A stretch of DNA of 64,000 nucleotides from Pseudo-nitzschia pungens (taxonomy: Eukaryota; Bacillariophyta; Bacillariophyceae; Bacillariales; Bacillariaceae), in NCBI GenBank assembly GCA_037355855.1, contig CM074758.1:7413001-7477000 (forward strand). Reading direction: 5' to 3'. Positions 49,147 to 61,290 of the stretch are shown piece by piece. The first letter of the stretch is position 1. Each line of letters begins with the position of its first letter. The notes under the pieces are model-generated. The model had not been told where the DNA came from. It ran no database searches and saw only the letters and a list, made by a program, of their open reading frames with translations. The translations under genes and the position numbers were made by a program.

Positions 49147-49455
49147 GGACGCAGCGAATGTCGATTTCGATCACGAAATGTTCGAACGCAGTCGACAGTC
49201 GATTTCGATTTTCGGAAGCAGTCGATTTCGATCTTCGAACGCAGTTGACTTCGATTTCGATTCGCAACATTGTTCGGACGCAACCTTGTTCCGATTTGCA
49301 ACATGTTTCCGGATGCGATTTTTTTTGAACGCTTTGATTTCGATTACGGATATTTCGAACGCAGCGAATCTGGCAGTCCGAATGCAACCTCTTCGGTCGC
49401 AATGGATTTTCGGACGCAACCTCCTTCGAGCGCTTCGACTTTGATTCCGTTTCGA
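49147..49455 (+). repeat. Degenerate GATTTCGA repeat in copia 3' UTR
   Basis: Alternating GATTTCGATTTCG and CGGACGCAACC / CGAACGCAG phrases, longer than in the minus copy. They lie between the pol stop and the LTR. Confidence 0.8.
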
Positions 49456-49470
49456 TCCGACCTTATATTG

Positions 49471-50716
49471 TGTTATATGTTGGGAGTCTCCGGTACACCG
49501 GTTCCGGGGACTATAAACTTGAAAGACAATAGGCTGATTGATCTGTCCTTGTATGTGTCAAGGAATCGGACCAAGGGCAAAATGTCCTCCGGTCCACACC
49601 CCTCTTTTTTTTACCATGAATCGGCCGGGCCTCTGATAGGAACTGCAATATTTGATGCAGTTTGATCTCTGACAAGTTATATGGACGCATCCCTGAATCT
49701 GTTATGATCCATCCAAGTGTCCTGGTACAACAAGCAAGAGTATTGGTGTCCCCCTGGGAGTATCTGTTTCCGGGGACCAGTATAGTTGCTCAGTACAGGG
49801 CCACTGGCATGAATCACGGGGACTATGAAGATATTCAAGGTGGGTGCTATGATCTGTGCTAAGGCTCCTGTGTAGAAGGGCTACTGGGGCTACAGACAGC
49901 AACATCCAGTAGCTGACTAACAGGTGCTGAGCTGAGTGCTAAGCTGTGTGCTAATTGGTAGCATACAGGTTTAGCAGCAGGCTTAGCAACAGGCTTAGCA
50001 ACAGGCTTAGCAGCAGGCTTAGCAACAGACCTATATCCTGCTTAGTATGGATGCTAGTAGAAATTACTAGGGCCGTCGCGTACGATTTGTACCAATCGTA
50101 CGTACCCCGAGTAAAGCACCTGTTATGGTGTAGCTAAATGCTACAGGGTTAGGGTTGCTAATGCTACGAGATACTATGCTACCGCCGGGGTCGGGTCATT
50201 GGTGTATAATATGTACCATGACCGGATACCCGGCCCAAACAGTTACCAAACGTGCTAGCATAAGTGAGCTAGCATACGATTGGATCGCTAATAATTAAGC
50301 GAAGCTACGCTACTCCGTGCGATACGCTACTCCGTAGAATACAGTACCAGAGCTACAGAGCTCTGTTATTATACGAGTTAGCGAAACGCTGTGACGATAC
50401 GATACAAAGCTGAGCTGCGCTCAGCTCCGACGCTATATTCACTCTTTTCTTTATGCTCTAAAATAAACACACCTATCATGCCCTCCCTTACGACCGATTC
50501 TGATGTACCTCTAGGGAAGTGCCTTGTATTGACTAAGTGTATTCAATAGACCTTGAACAGTCCACTGTAGACTCACGATTTGCCAGGACTTTACGTCTTA
50601 TTATTGTTAAGGCTTTCCCCTATTTTTTCCAGTACGCAGTACAAGACGTTTATCTACCAGTCGATTAAGTTCTACGATTAGACCCCGAAGACCGCTGACG
50701 AGCGGATATCAACGCA
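49471..50716 (+). repeat. 3' LTR of plus copia relative
   Basis: It starts TGTTATATGTTGGGAGTCTC and ends CGGATATCAACGCA, ~1246 bp. It is homologous to 37068-38346 in reverse. The next bases (GACAAATACC) are LINE ORF2, so the LTR end sits in LINE-4. Confidence 0.85.
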
Positions 50717-51185
50717 GACAAATACCTTTCTGAATTTCTTTCCTGTCTCAAAGTCCCTGACTCTATCCTGAGTTTCCCCCCTTTGACTATTCAGTGTGTC
50801 CAGCTGACAATGCTGCTGCCTGGAAACGCCAGAGGGAACGCACAGCAAGTGAACCTTCTTGTTTGAGTTTTGCCCACCACAAGGCATTTGCCCTTGATCC
50901 CCAGCTGAACAAGTTTGACACTCTCCTGAGATCCGTCCCATTGATTGTTGGCTTCTCTCCTTCTGCTTGGCAGGTCATCACTGATGTTGAGATCTTCAAA
51001 AAACCTGGTGAATATAGAGTGGATAAGATGAGGCTTATTCAGTTGATGTCTCCTGAGTTCCAAATCAACAACAAGATGATTGGCAGACGCATTCTTGCCC
51101 ATGCTGAACGTGCCAATGCAGTGGCTGTCGATCAACATGGTAGCAGGAAACACCACAAGGCCATCAACACCTGCCTGAACAAGAA
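50717..51185 (+). pseudogene. LINE-4 ORF2, segment before RT motif A
   Basis: It encodes CPADNAAAWKRQRERTASEP through the RT start (LMSPEFQINNKMIGRRILAH, GSRKHHKAINTCLNK). A one-base loss near 50774 (GAGTTTCCCCC against GAGTTTGCCCCCC) shifts the first ~20 codons. It resumes at 52339 after the inserted fragment. Confidence 0.87.
51166..51185. repeat. Target-site duplication, left copy (51186-52338 LINE)
   Basis: AACACCTGCCTGAACAAGAA occurs here and at 52339-52358. It is a single-copy ORF2 sequence in LINE-1 and LINE-2 (NTCLNKK). Confidence 0.94.
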
Positions 51186-52338
51186 TAATAATAATAATAT
51201 ACGTATTTAAATAACTTTAATCACCGAAGGTGAAACTAAATTACTTAGTCTGTAACCAGACTTTAACGTCGCCTCCATCATAGAGTCAGGACCCCAAGTG
51301 GTAGAACGACAAATTTTTTCAAACAAACCTTGAAGATCAAGCAGGGAAAAAGACAAACAAGTCCCACAAAATAGGGACTTGAGAGAAAGTGAGATGGGAA
51401 TGGAGATATTGGGATAAGATCCAGTATCAAAAGGTAAATGACAAGATAAGAAGCAGGAACAGAAGACAAGACCAAGGTACAAAGTGTAATCAACCCTGAG
51501 GTCCAGTAAGCCACGCTCTTAGGAGAGCAGCCTCTCGTTGGTATGGCTGCACAGGTTGGACAGGTGCTGCATACTGCTTCCTGGCAAGGTGGATGGTTGC
51601 AAGCCACTGCCTCTTGGCAGTCAGGGTGTAACCTTGTAGGACTTGGAAAGGGGTTTGTAAAAGGGAGTGTGACTGGGGGAGTGCACCGGCTGCACCAATG
51701 GCCAATTCAGAGGTGATGGAAGCATCAAGAGATTGGTGTTGTTCAGCATCAAGGGTTCCCCCAGGACCATGGAGTTGTTCATTCCTATAAGTCCAGAGAT
51801 CCCAGGAGGTAAGAAAGAACTGATGGATGATAGCTGTAGCCCAACGTCTGGGGGAGTGCTTGCTTCCAATGTGGGAGTAGTAGTCAGCCTGGATTTGATA
51901 CCAGCGAGGAGACCACCTACCAAGGAGCCAGTTGTGCCATCCAATAGTCCTCTGTGCCCTGACAGCAGACGCAATTGCAAGTGAGTAGGATGATGGATAA
52001 ATGCTCTGTCCCTTCCGAACTCTGGTGAGGAGATCCACAATGGCAACAACCAATGATGGATCAGTTTGTTCAACTTCAAGCCTCTTCTGCAGTGGTCCCA
52101 TGAAGACAGAAACACTGTGCTGAACTGCCCCAGTGTCCTTGCAGGAGAGCACATGAGACACCTTCTCCTTGTCTGCATCACACAATTGGCACCTGGAGTG
52201 GTCCTGATACTGGTAGTGAAGTAGTTGGTTGCCAACACCAATGCATCCAGAAGCAAACTTGACAAACCACCTTTGCATGCCAGGAGGTAAACGCTTAAAG
52301 GCAGACAGATGGGCACACCAATGGATGGAACTCAAAAC
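51186..52338 (-). mobile_element. 5'-truncated LINE insertion, antisense in LINE-4
   Basis: 1153 bp from ORF2 SSIHWCAHLSAFK to the 3' end, tail (TAA)n on the plus strand at 51186, perfect 20-bp duplication. This is the cleanest target-primed insertion in the window. It shows that 5' truncation, a (TTA)n tail and a ~20-bp duplication are the family's signature. Confidence 0.94.
51490..52338 (-). pseudogene. ORF2 C-terminus in the antisense insertion
   Basis: Open from SSIHWCAHLSAFKRLPPG through the finger CQLCDADKEKVSHVLSC (Pro to Gln after the first Cys) to the TGA at 51490-51492. Upstream, the frame happens to continue into antisense LINE-4 sequence; that fusion is accidental. Confidence 0.88.
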
Positions 52339-52358
52339 AACACCTGCCTGAACAAGAA
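52339..52358. repeat. Target-site duplication, right copy (51186-52338 LINE)
   Basis: Identical to 51166-51185. LINE-4 ORF2 resumes here. Confidence 0.94.
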
Positions 52359-55300
52359 GCTCATCTGTGATGTGTTGCGGCAGAAGCGCAGATCCGGTGC
52401 TGTTGCTATGAATGATGCCAAGGGCTGTTATGATAGGATATCTCATCCCATTGCAGGTCTCACTCTCCAGAGCTTTGGGGTTCCTGCACATGTGTGTGAA
52501 GTTCTTCTGTCTACTTTGTAACATGCCAAGCACCACATCAAAACAGGTTTTGGTCGGTCCGGCCCTGTGTATGGTGATGAACCTGTTCCTCTCAGTGGTT
52601 GTGGCCAAGGCAATGGTATTGGTCCAACTCTTTGGGCTTTGGTGTCAACAATTGTCTTCCGAATGATGCAACAGGCTGGGCATGGTGTCCATCTTATCAC
52701 TTCATTGTCACTGCAACTGGTTTCTCTTGTGGGTTTTGCCTTTGTGGATGACACAGATTTGTTTTGTGCTGGCTCTGATTCCTCAACATCTGGTGAGGAA
52801 TTGGCTGTTGACTTTCAGGGAGCTCTTGACCGATGGGCTGGTGGGATTATTGCCACTGGTGGTGCTATTGAACCTGCCAAATCCTTCTGTTATTTGATTG
52901 ATTTCAAATGGAATGGATCCGGTTGGGACTATCGCTCAATTGCTGACATGCCTGGTGACTTCTCTGTTGCTGACAAGAATGGCAATCGAGCTACCCTGGA
53001 TCGGTTTGAAGTTGACCATGCTGACAAGACCCTTGGGGTTTTTATCTCCATGGATGGCAATGAGGAAGCCCAGATTGCTCACATGAAGTCCCAGTCTCAG
53101 TCTTTTGGGTCTCAACTCAAGGCTTCCAAGTGTGAGAAGCGCGCATCCATCTACACCTTCAAGTATTCTTTCATGAAGTCTGTTGAATACCCCATGCCTG
53201 TCACGCAACTTGATGAGGCCACCTGGACTAAGATCATTCACCCAGCTCTTGTTCCTGTGCTGAATAAAGCAGGGATGTCACGGACATTTCCTAGACATGT
53301 GTTCTATGGTCCTTCCCTCTATCAAGGCTTTGGTTTCATCCATCCATACCTCCTCCAAGAGTTTAGCCATATTGCCACTCTCTTTCAGGAATCTGTCAGG
53401 TCCTCGCAAACTGGTCGGATTCTCAGGCTAACTGCTGAGTCTCTCCGGCTTGAACTTGGATTTCCTCTTCATCTTGGTGTCACACCCTATCATCCCTTTG
53501 CTTCATATGTTACTCCTTGCTGGTACAAACATGTGTGGAAGTTTTTCTCTGTTCACCCTGTGAGCTTGGTTGAAGACTTCCCAGATCTTCCTCTGCTTCG
53601 TTCCAATGACTGTTATCTCATGCAAGCCTTTGTCAACTCTGGCTTCAGAGGTGCTGACTTGTCCCTCTTGAATCACATTCGAATGTCACCCAAGGCTATT
53701 TCCCTTGCTGATATTTGTACTCCAGATGGGAAAAGGCTTACCACCATGGCTTTCCAGCTGACATCCTCCAACCACTTGAGGGATCATCTTGACTGGCCTA
53801 GATGTCCTCCATCTTGGCCTCCAGCAGCTCAGCGCTTATGGACTAAGGCTCTTCAGACCTGTTTTCTTCCCCCCTGTCCACCCCCTGCAGCCAGGGCACT
53901 GGCTCCTTCTTTTCACCTTGGGCAATGGCTCTCTCCCCAGACAGCTTCTCTTTGGCCTTGGTTTATGTCTTTATCCACCAACAGAATATTCTTCAAAACT
54001 TCTACTGGCTGGATTGTGAGCACCTCCCAAGGGAGGGGCAGATGCAGGATCACTTCTGAAATCATTTCTGACAAACCAGCATGTGCTATTGAGCTTGTCT
54101 GCCCTGTTATTTGCGGCCAAGTTGTACGCGTGGTTGGGTCCTCAGCCTTTGTTTCTGAACCTCCTGACATGGATCCTCTGGAGTACAATCCATTTGATTC
54201 TCTTCCAGACTCCCCAGTCGATGCCTTTGATGCACTCTGTGCATCTCCAAGGGTACTTCTCCACAAATATTCCCTACCACAGGCTGGTTGTCAGCACCTT
54301 GTTGATGCTATTGCGAGTGGTACTGCCAGTGCTGTATGTGATGGTTCATTTGATCCGGACCTTCTCAGAGGAACTTCTGCTTTCATTCTGTCACCCAATA
54401 CCTCCACCAAGACTACCTCATTGTTCCTCACTGGCTGTAATTTTGTCAGTGGGTCCCCTGAGGATCAATCATCCTACAGGAGTGAACTGGCAGGCATCAT
54501 TGGGGTTCTCACCTGTTGCACTGCTCTGGTGAGTCTTTTTGATATTGCCTCTGGCTCTATCACCATTGCCCTGGATGGTGACACAGTTCTCAAACAGGCT
54601 CAGGGATCTTGGCCTTTGGTTATTTCCCAGAAGTCTTTTGATTATGTTTATGTCATCAGAAACATGATTTCTGCCCTGCCAATTTCTGTGCACTTTCAGT
54701 GGGTTCAGGGACATCAAGCTGGAATCTTTCTTGATTGGTGGGCACTTCGCAATCATCAGGTTGACAGCATGGCAAAGGCATTTCTCTCTGTCCATAGAGC
54801 TTCTGCCCATCACTATCCCAGACTTGTGTTTGAGCCCTGGGCCTTTTCTCTCAATGGAAGCAAATGTTCAAGGTTTGATCAGAATGCTTTGCATGTTGCC
54901 ATTTCTGGTCCTCCTCTTCTTCAATATTGGCAGACCCACCATGATATCCCCATTCCACAACCTGTTTTGAATTCCATCCATTGGTGTGCCCATCTGTCTG
55001 CCTTCAAGCGTTTACCTCCTGGCATGCAAAGGTGGTTTGTTAAGTTTGCTTCTGGATGCATTGGTGTTGGCAACCAACTCCTTCACTACCAGTATCAGGA
55101 CCACTCCAGGTGCCCATTGTGTGATGCAGACAAGGAGAAGGTGTCTCATGTGCTCTCCTGCAAGGACACTGGGGCAGTTCAGCACAGTGTTTCTGTCTTC
55201 ACGGGACCACTGCAGAAGAGGCTTGAAGTTGAACAGACTGATCCATCATTGGTTGTTGCCATTGTGGATCTCCTCACCAGAGTTCGGAAGGGACAGAGCA

Positions 55301-55812
55301 TTTATCCATCATCCTACTCACTTGCAATTGCGTCTGCTGTCAGGGCACAGAGGACTATTGGATGGCACAACTGGCTCCTTGGTAGGTGGTCTCCTCGCTG
55401 GTATCAAATCCAGGCTGACTACTACTCCCACATTGGAAGCAAACGCTCTCCCAAACGTTGGGCTACAGCAATCATCCATCAGTTCTTTCTTACCTCCTGG
55501 GATCTTTGGACCTACAGAAATGAACGACTCCATGGTCCTGGGGGAACCCTTGATGCTGAACAACACCAATCTCTTGATGCTTCCATCACCTCTGAATTGG
55601 CCATTGGTGCAGCTGGTGCACTCCCCCAGTCACACTCCCTTTTACAAACCCCTTTCCAAGTCCTACAAGGTTACACCCTGACTGCCAAGAGGCAGTGGCT
55701 TGCAACCATCCACCTTGCCAGGAAGCAGTATGCAGCACCTGTCCAACCTGTGCAGCCATACCAACGAGAGGCTGCTCTCCTAAGAGCGTGGCTTACTGGA
55801 CCTCAGGGTTGA
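52359..55812 (+). pseudogene. LINE-4 ORF2: RT, RNase H, CCHC; one nonsense codon
   Basis: It continues with AMNDAKGCYDRISHP, then TAA (52519-52521) where intact copies have CAA (STLQHAK). Beyond that it is open for ~1090 codons: CGQGNGIGPTLWA, FVDDTDLFCAGS, RNase H motifs CDGSFD, YRSELAGI, ALDGDT and NHQVDSMAK, then CPLCDADKEKVSHVLSC and TGA at 55810. Both 33-residue and RNase H segments missing from LINE-1 are present here, which shows they are losses in LINE-1. Confidence 0.9.
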
Positions 55813-56115
55813 TTACACTTTGTACCTTGGTCTTGTCTTCTGTTCCTGCTTCTTATCTTGTCATTTACCTTTTGATACTGGATCTTATCCCAATATCTCC
55901 ATTCCCATCTCACTTTCTCTCAAGTCCCTATTTTGTGGGACTTGTTTGTCTTTTTCCCTGTCTGATGTTCAAGGTTTGTTTGAAAAAATTTGTCGTTCTG
56001 CCACTTGGGGTCCTGACTCTATGATGGAGGCGACGTTAAAGTCTGGTTACAGACTGAGTAATTTAGTTTCACCTTTGGTGATTAAAGTTATTTAAATACG
56101 TATATTATTATTATT
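55813..56115 (+). other. LINE-4 3' UTR and tail
   Basis: Standard family 3' end with both hairpins. The tail TATTATTATTATT ends at ~56115. Confidence 0.8.
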
Positions 56116-56831
56116 GGTATCAAATCCAGGCTGACTACTACTCCCACATTGGAAGCAAGCGCTCTCCCAAACGATGGGCTACAGCTATCATCCATCAGTT
56201 CTTTCTTACCTCCTGGGATCTTTGGACCTATAGGAATGAACGACTCCATGGTCCTGGGGGTACCCTTGATGCTGAACAACACCAATCTCTTGATGCTTCC
56301 ATCACCTCTGAATTGGCCATTGGTGCAGCTGGTGCACTTCCCCAGTCACACTCCCTTTTACAAACCCCTTTCCAAGTCCTACAAGGTTACACCCTGACTG
56401 CCAAGAGGCAGTGGCTTGCAACCATCCACCTTGCCAGGAAGCAGTATGCAGCGCCTGTCCAACCTGTGCAGCCATACCAACGAGAGGCTGCTCTCCTCAG
56501 AGCCTGGCTTACTGGACCTCAGGGTTGATTACACTTTGTACCTTGGTTTTGTCTTCTGTTCCTGCTTCTCATCCTGTCCCATCCCTTTTGATACTGGTTT
56601 GAATCCCAATATCATCCCATCTCATTTTCTCTAAAGTCCCTATTTTGTGGGACTTGTTTGTCTTTTTCCCTGCTTGATGTTCAAGGTTTGTTTGAAAATT
56701 TGTCGTTCTGCCACTTGGGGTCCTGACTCTATGATGGAGGCGACGTTAAAGTCTAGTTACAGACTGAGTAATTTAGTTTCACCTTTGGTGATTAAAGTTA
56801 TTTAAATACGTATATTATTATTATTATTATT
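56116..56831 (+). mobile_element. Tandem 5'-truncated LINE unit after LINE-4
   Basis: It starts in ORF2 at (W)YQIQADYYSHIGSKRSPKRW and is open to TGA 56526-56528, with its own 3' UTR and long (TTA)n tail. Like unit 2 of LINE-2 it follows a longer unit in the same orientation with only a TTA tail between. To the right lies minus element B, copy 3. Confidence 0.87.
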
Positions 56832-56999
56832 TAGCAGAAACGAAGAGCGGAGGTCTTGGTTAATACATGTAGGTCCTGGTATTGTGATTGGGGGTGTAGA
56901 AGGGAGCGAGATATCGCATGGTAAATGTGTGTAGAAATCTACGTATTTTTAATACTGGAACATCGGAACGTCGGACAAAATGCGCTTCGCGCAAATTGT
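56832..56999 (-). mobile_element. Element B, copy 3, 5' end only
   Basis: The minus strand from 56999 reads ACAATTTGCGCGAAGCGCA and follows copy 2 for ~168 bp to CTTCGTTTCTGCT. There it is cut by the tail of the plus LINE unit. On the right it interrupts minus LINE ORF2. Confidence 0.85.
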
Positions 57000-58576
57000 A
57001 GTATTGGTGGAGATATTGGGGGACAGGATGAAAGCAGAAGTGCCTCTGAGAAGGTCCGGATCAAAAGAACCATCACAGACAGCACTGGCAGTACCACTCT
57101 GAATAGCATCAACAAGGTGCTGACAGCCAGCCTGTGGCAGGGAATATTTGTGGAGAAGTACCCTTGGAGACGCACAGAGTGCATCAAAGGCATCGACTGG
57201 GGAGTCTGGAAGAGAATCAAATGGATTGTACTCCAGAGGATCCATGTCAGGAGGTTCAGAAACAAAGGCTGAGGACCCAACCACGCGTACAACTTGGCCG
57301 CAAATAACAGGGCAGACAAGCTCAATAGCACATGCTGGTTTGTCAGAAATGATTTCAGAAGTGACCCTGCATCTGCCCCTCCCTTGGGAGGTGCCCACAA
57401 GCCAGCCAGTAGAAGTTTTGGAGAATACTCTGTTGGTGGATAAAGACAAAAACCAAGGCCAAAGAGAAGCTGTCTGGGGAGAGAGCCAATGCCCAAGGTG
57501 AAAAGAAGGAGTCAATGCCCTGGCTGCAGGGGGGGGACAAGGAGGGAGAAAACAGGTCTGAAGAGCCTTGACCCATATGCGCTGAGCGGCTGGAGGCCAA
57601 GGTGGGGGAGGACATCTAGGCCAGTCCAGATGATCTCTCATGTGGTTGGAGGATGTCAGCTGGAAAGCCATGGGGGTAAGCCTTTTCCCATCTGGAGTAC
57701 AAATATCAGCAAGGGAAATAGCCTTGAGGGACATGCGAATGTGATTCAAGAGGGACAAGTCAGCACCTCTGAAACCAGCGTTGACAAAGGCTTGCATGAG
57801 ATAACAGTCATTGGAACGAAGCAGAGGAAGATCTGGGAAGTCTTCAACCAAGCTCACAGGGTGAACAGAGAAAAACTTCCACACATGTTTGTACCAGCAA
57901 GGAGTAACATATGAAGCAAAGGGATGATAGGGTGTGACACCAAGATGAAGAGGAAATCCAAGTTCAAGCCGGAGAGACTCAGCAGTTAGCCTGAGAATCC
58001 GACCAGTTTGCGAGGACCTGACAGATTCCTGAAAGAGAGTGGCAATATGGCTAAACTCTTGGAGGAGGTATGGATGGATGAAACCAAAGCCTTGATAGAG
58101 GGAAGGACCATAGAATACATGTCTAGGAAATGTCCGTGACATCCCTGCTTTGTTCAGCACAGGAACAAGAGCTGGGTGAAGAATCTTAGTCCAGGTAGCT
58201 TCATCAAGTTGAGTGACAGGCATGGGGTATTCAACAGACTTCATGAAAGAATACTTGAAGGTGTAGATGGATGCGCGCTTCTCACACTTGGAAGCCTTGA
58301 GTTGAGACCCAAAAGACTGAGACTGGGACTTCATGTGAGCAATCTGTGCTTCCTCATTGCCATCCATGGAGATAAAAACCCCAAGGGTCTTGTCAGCATG
58401 GTCAACTTCAAACCGATCCAGGGTAGCTCGATTGCCATTCTTGTCAGCAACAGAGAAGTCACCAGGCATGTCAGCAATTGAGCAATAGTCCCAACCGGAT
58501 CCATTCCATTTGAAATCAATCAAATAACAGAAGGATTTGGCAGGTTCAATAGCACCACCAGTGGCAATAATCCCAC
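57000..58576 (-). pseudogene. Minus LINE ORF2 fragment (after RT catalytic motif to RNase H start)
   Basis: It encodes GIIATGGAIEPAKSFCYLID through SRTFPRHVFYGPSLYQGFGF, DLSLLNHIRMSLKA, VRVVGSSAFVSEPPDMDPLE to CDGSFDPDLLRGTSAFILSP, with no stop. It is truncated on both sides, by element B, copy 3 (left) and the third copia LTR (right). Read through, the frame runs into both neighbours by chance. Confidence 0.9.
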
Positions 58577-59790
58577 TGCGTTGATATTCGCTCGTCAGCA
58601 AAAAAATAAGGGATAACAATAACAATAATACCACATAGAGTCCTGGCAAATAGTGAGACTACAGAAGATACTGTTCGGTCTCTATTGCATACACTTAGTC
58701 ACTACAAGGTACTTCCCTAGAGGTACATCGGAATCGATCATGGTGATGGCGTGATAGGATGTGTTTATTTTAGAGTGTAAAAGAAAGAGTGAAGGGAGCT
58801 GAGCCAAAGCGCTCAGCTCTGTATCGTGACAGCGCTCCGATAATAACTCGTATAATAACAGAGCTCTGTAGCTCTGGTACTGTATTCTACGGGTAGCGTA
58901 TCGGAGTAGCGCAGCGTAGCTCTGCTTAATTAAGCTTCGCTTAATTATATTCAATCGTGTGCTTGCTTGCTTGTGCTAACGCATTGGGTAACTGTCTGGG
59001 TCGGGTATGCAGTCATAGTACATATTATACACCAATGACCCGACCCCGGCGGTAGCATAGTATCTTAGCATTGTATCAAGGTAGGTTAGCATCTTTCAGT
59101 ATCTCGTAGCAATTAGCAACCCTAACCCTGTAGCATCTAGCTACACCATAAAAGGTGCTTTACTCGGGGTACGTACGATTGGTACAGATCGTACGCGACG
59201 GCCCTAGTAAACTCTGCTAGCATCCACACTAAGCAGGATATAGGTCTGTTGCTAAGCCTGTTGCTAAGCCTGTTGCTAAGCCTGTATGCTAACAATTAGC
59301 ACACAGCCCTAGCGCTCAGCTCAGCACCTGTTAGTCAGCTACTGGGTGTTGCTGTCTGTAGCCCCAGTACACTCTCCTACACAGGAGCCTTGCTAGCACA
59401 GATCATAGCACCCACCTTGAATATCTTCATAGTCCCCATGATTCATGTCAGTGGTCCTGTACTGGGTAACTATACTGGTCCCCAGAAACAGATACTCCCA
59501 GGGGGTCACCAATACTCTTGCTTGCTGTATCAGGACACTTGGATGGATCATAACAGAAATTCAGGGATGTATCCATGTCACTTGTCAGAGATCAAACTGC
59601 ATCAAATATTGCAGTTCTCTATCAGAGGCCCGGCCGATTTATGGTTAAAAAAAAGGGGGGGTGGACCGGAGGACGTTTTGCCCTTGGTTCCATTCCTTGA
59701 CACGTACAAGGAATTCAATCGGCCTATTGTTGTTTCAAATTTTTATAGTCCCCGGAACCGGTGTACCGGAAGACTCCCAATCAAATAACA
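58577..59790 (-). repeat. 3' LTR of third copia copy
   Basis: The minus strand starts TGTTATTTGATTGGGAGTC and ends GAATATCAACGCA, ~1214 bp, homologous to the two other LTRs. The 12-bp minisatellite is reduced to about three units. Confidence 0.85.
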
Positions 59791-59794
59791 TAAA

Positions 59795-60020
59795 ATCAGA
59801 TCGAATTGGAATCTGAGTCAGTTGCGTTCCGAAAAGAGGTTGCGTCCGGAATGGATTGCGTCCAAAAACAAGGTTGTGTCCGAAACAAAGTTACGTCCGA
59901 AATCGAAGTCCGTAGTCAAAATCGAAATTGGAATCTGCTGCGTTCGAGAATCGTGGTCGAAATCGAACTCGACTGCTTCCAAAAATCGAAATCAAAAAAA
60001 TTTGCTGCGTCCGAGCTGCT
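59795..60020 (-). repeat. Degenerate CGAAATC repeat in third copia 3' UTR
   Basis: Mixed TCGAAATCG, TTGCGTCCGAAA and GAATCTGCTGCG phrases in the same position as in the other two copies. Confidence 0.75.
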
Positions 60021-60063
60021 TGTCAGGGACCAAAGGTACCCCGAATAATGTAGCTGACAGCTC

Positions 60064-61290
60064 CTACCACATACATCGTTCACAGTGGCTCTTCAACATG
60101 GGACCATTAAGCAACTTAGTGAATAGGTCAGCAATGTTGCTCTCGCCTGGTTCCTTTGCAACACGGATTGTTCCAGCAGCGATAGCCTCGCGCGCCTTGT
60201 GGTAGGCAACGCTGTTATGTTTTTTGTTGCATGGACTCTCCGGTCTGGTAACATTCTTTACAACTGAATCGTTGTCACAAAATACATTGGTGGATCCAGC
60301 AATGGGCACACCCAGCATTCGGAGCTTATATCTGAGGCCTTCGATCATCTCAACAGCAATTCGCATTGCCACAATCTCAGAACCAAAGGTAGAAGTCTCC
60401 ACTGTGGTTTGCCTCTTGCTGAACCAAAGAATAGGGGCATTATTCAAGAAGATAATGATACCAGTGTGCGAGCGTCTCGTTGCCTTACAACCAGCATGGT
60501 CTGCATCAACAAAACACGTCATAATAACAGCCTTACCCAAGGCTTCTGGAGCGTCAGGGGGTATAACCTCCTTGGCATCTGGATAGAACTCACTCCAATC
60601 ACACTGAGCAAAACTGGATTCATCAATATCAGGGATCGCGTCATCAAATACCAGTCTTGACCTGGCATGGTTCTTGATATATGCAAACATATGGAACAGC
60701 TGATTCAAGTGACCAATCCTTGCTTGAGCCAAATACCTTGACATCAGGGACACAGGCGTCACCAAATCTAACCTACCAAGTTCACAAAGCCATCTGAGGA
60801 CTCCAATAATACCTTGGTAGTAGTTCTGCATTTGAGGATCCAGTTCCTGGGTCAAGTCAACTTCAGGTCTGTAATCGTTAGTCAACGGAGTAGTTACTTT
60901 CTTCGGGAGGTACTTGTATCCATACTTTTCAGTCCCGAGTTCCTGTTCCACTGCGTCCACTGCTTTCTTGGCATACTTCTCAGAGGACATGGCCCATTTA
61001 GGGATAGGGTCATCGTCAATCTTGTACTGACTGACGTCAGCGCCGAGGTATAGCTTTGGAACTTCTATAGTACCATCCTTGAGCGTAAACCGCTGTTCTA
61101 TACTCTCCAGCTGGCGCCTTGGATTTTCACTGCAGCAGACGATATCATCCACATAAGCAATGAGATATGCCCAGTACCTTGTTCCATCCTTCTTAGTTTC
61201 AATGCGCATGTGGACATCAGGATCTGCTTTACATGCTTGATATCCCAGTTCCCTTAAATGCTTGGTTAAATAGGATCTGAAAGAGGCGCT
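60064..61290 (-). pseudogene. Copia pol, RT C-terminus and RNase H, 5' truncated
   Basis: Open from SFRSYLTKHLRELGYQACKA through LIAYVDDIVCCSEN, CFVDADHAGC, TFGSEIVAMR and FCDNDSVVKN to CERCMW and TAG. It lacks integrase and the first RT catalytic Asp. No internal stops, so it is recent or recently truncated. It is the closest relative of the pol at 38568-42425 and clearly a different copy. Confidence 0.9.

Larger units (their letters stand above)
44906..50716 (+). mobile_element. Decayed plus-strand copia relative
   Basis: It is head to head with the minus copia. It contains a leader block shared with the LARD-like element, a broken protease-integrase region (45287-47299), a ~1.5 kb hairpin-rich non-coding segment replacing the RT region, the RNase H C-terminus (48831-49105), the 3' UTR repeat and a 3' LTR. 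No 5' LTR is visible. It looks like an intermediate between a coding copia and the LARD-like derivative. Confidence 0.75.
50717..56115 (+). mobile_element. LINE-4 (plus), 5' cut by copia LTR, split by a LINE insertion
   Basis: It carries ORF2 sequence from DKYLSEFLSCLK to the 3' end, interrupted at 51185/52339 by a minus LINE fragment with a 20-bp duplication. Its 5' side abuts the copia LTR. Its tail is followed at once by another truncated unit (56116-56831). Confidence 0.87.
58577..61290 (-). mobile_element. Third copia copy, 3' part only
   Basis: LTR (58577-59790), 3' UTR repeat and the last ~410 codons of pol. The LTR end interrupts minus LINE ORF2 at 58576. Upstream it is cut inside RT at about 61290, where the gypsy-like element begins. 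Confidence 0.88.
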
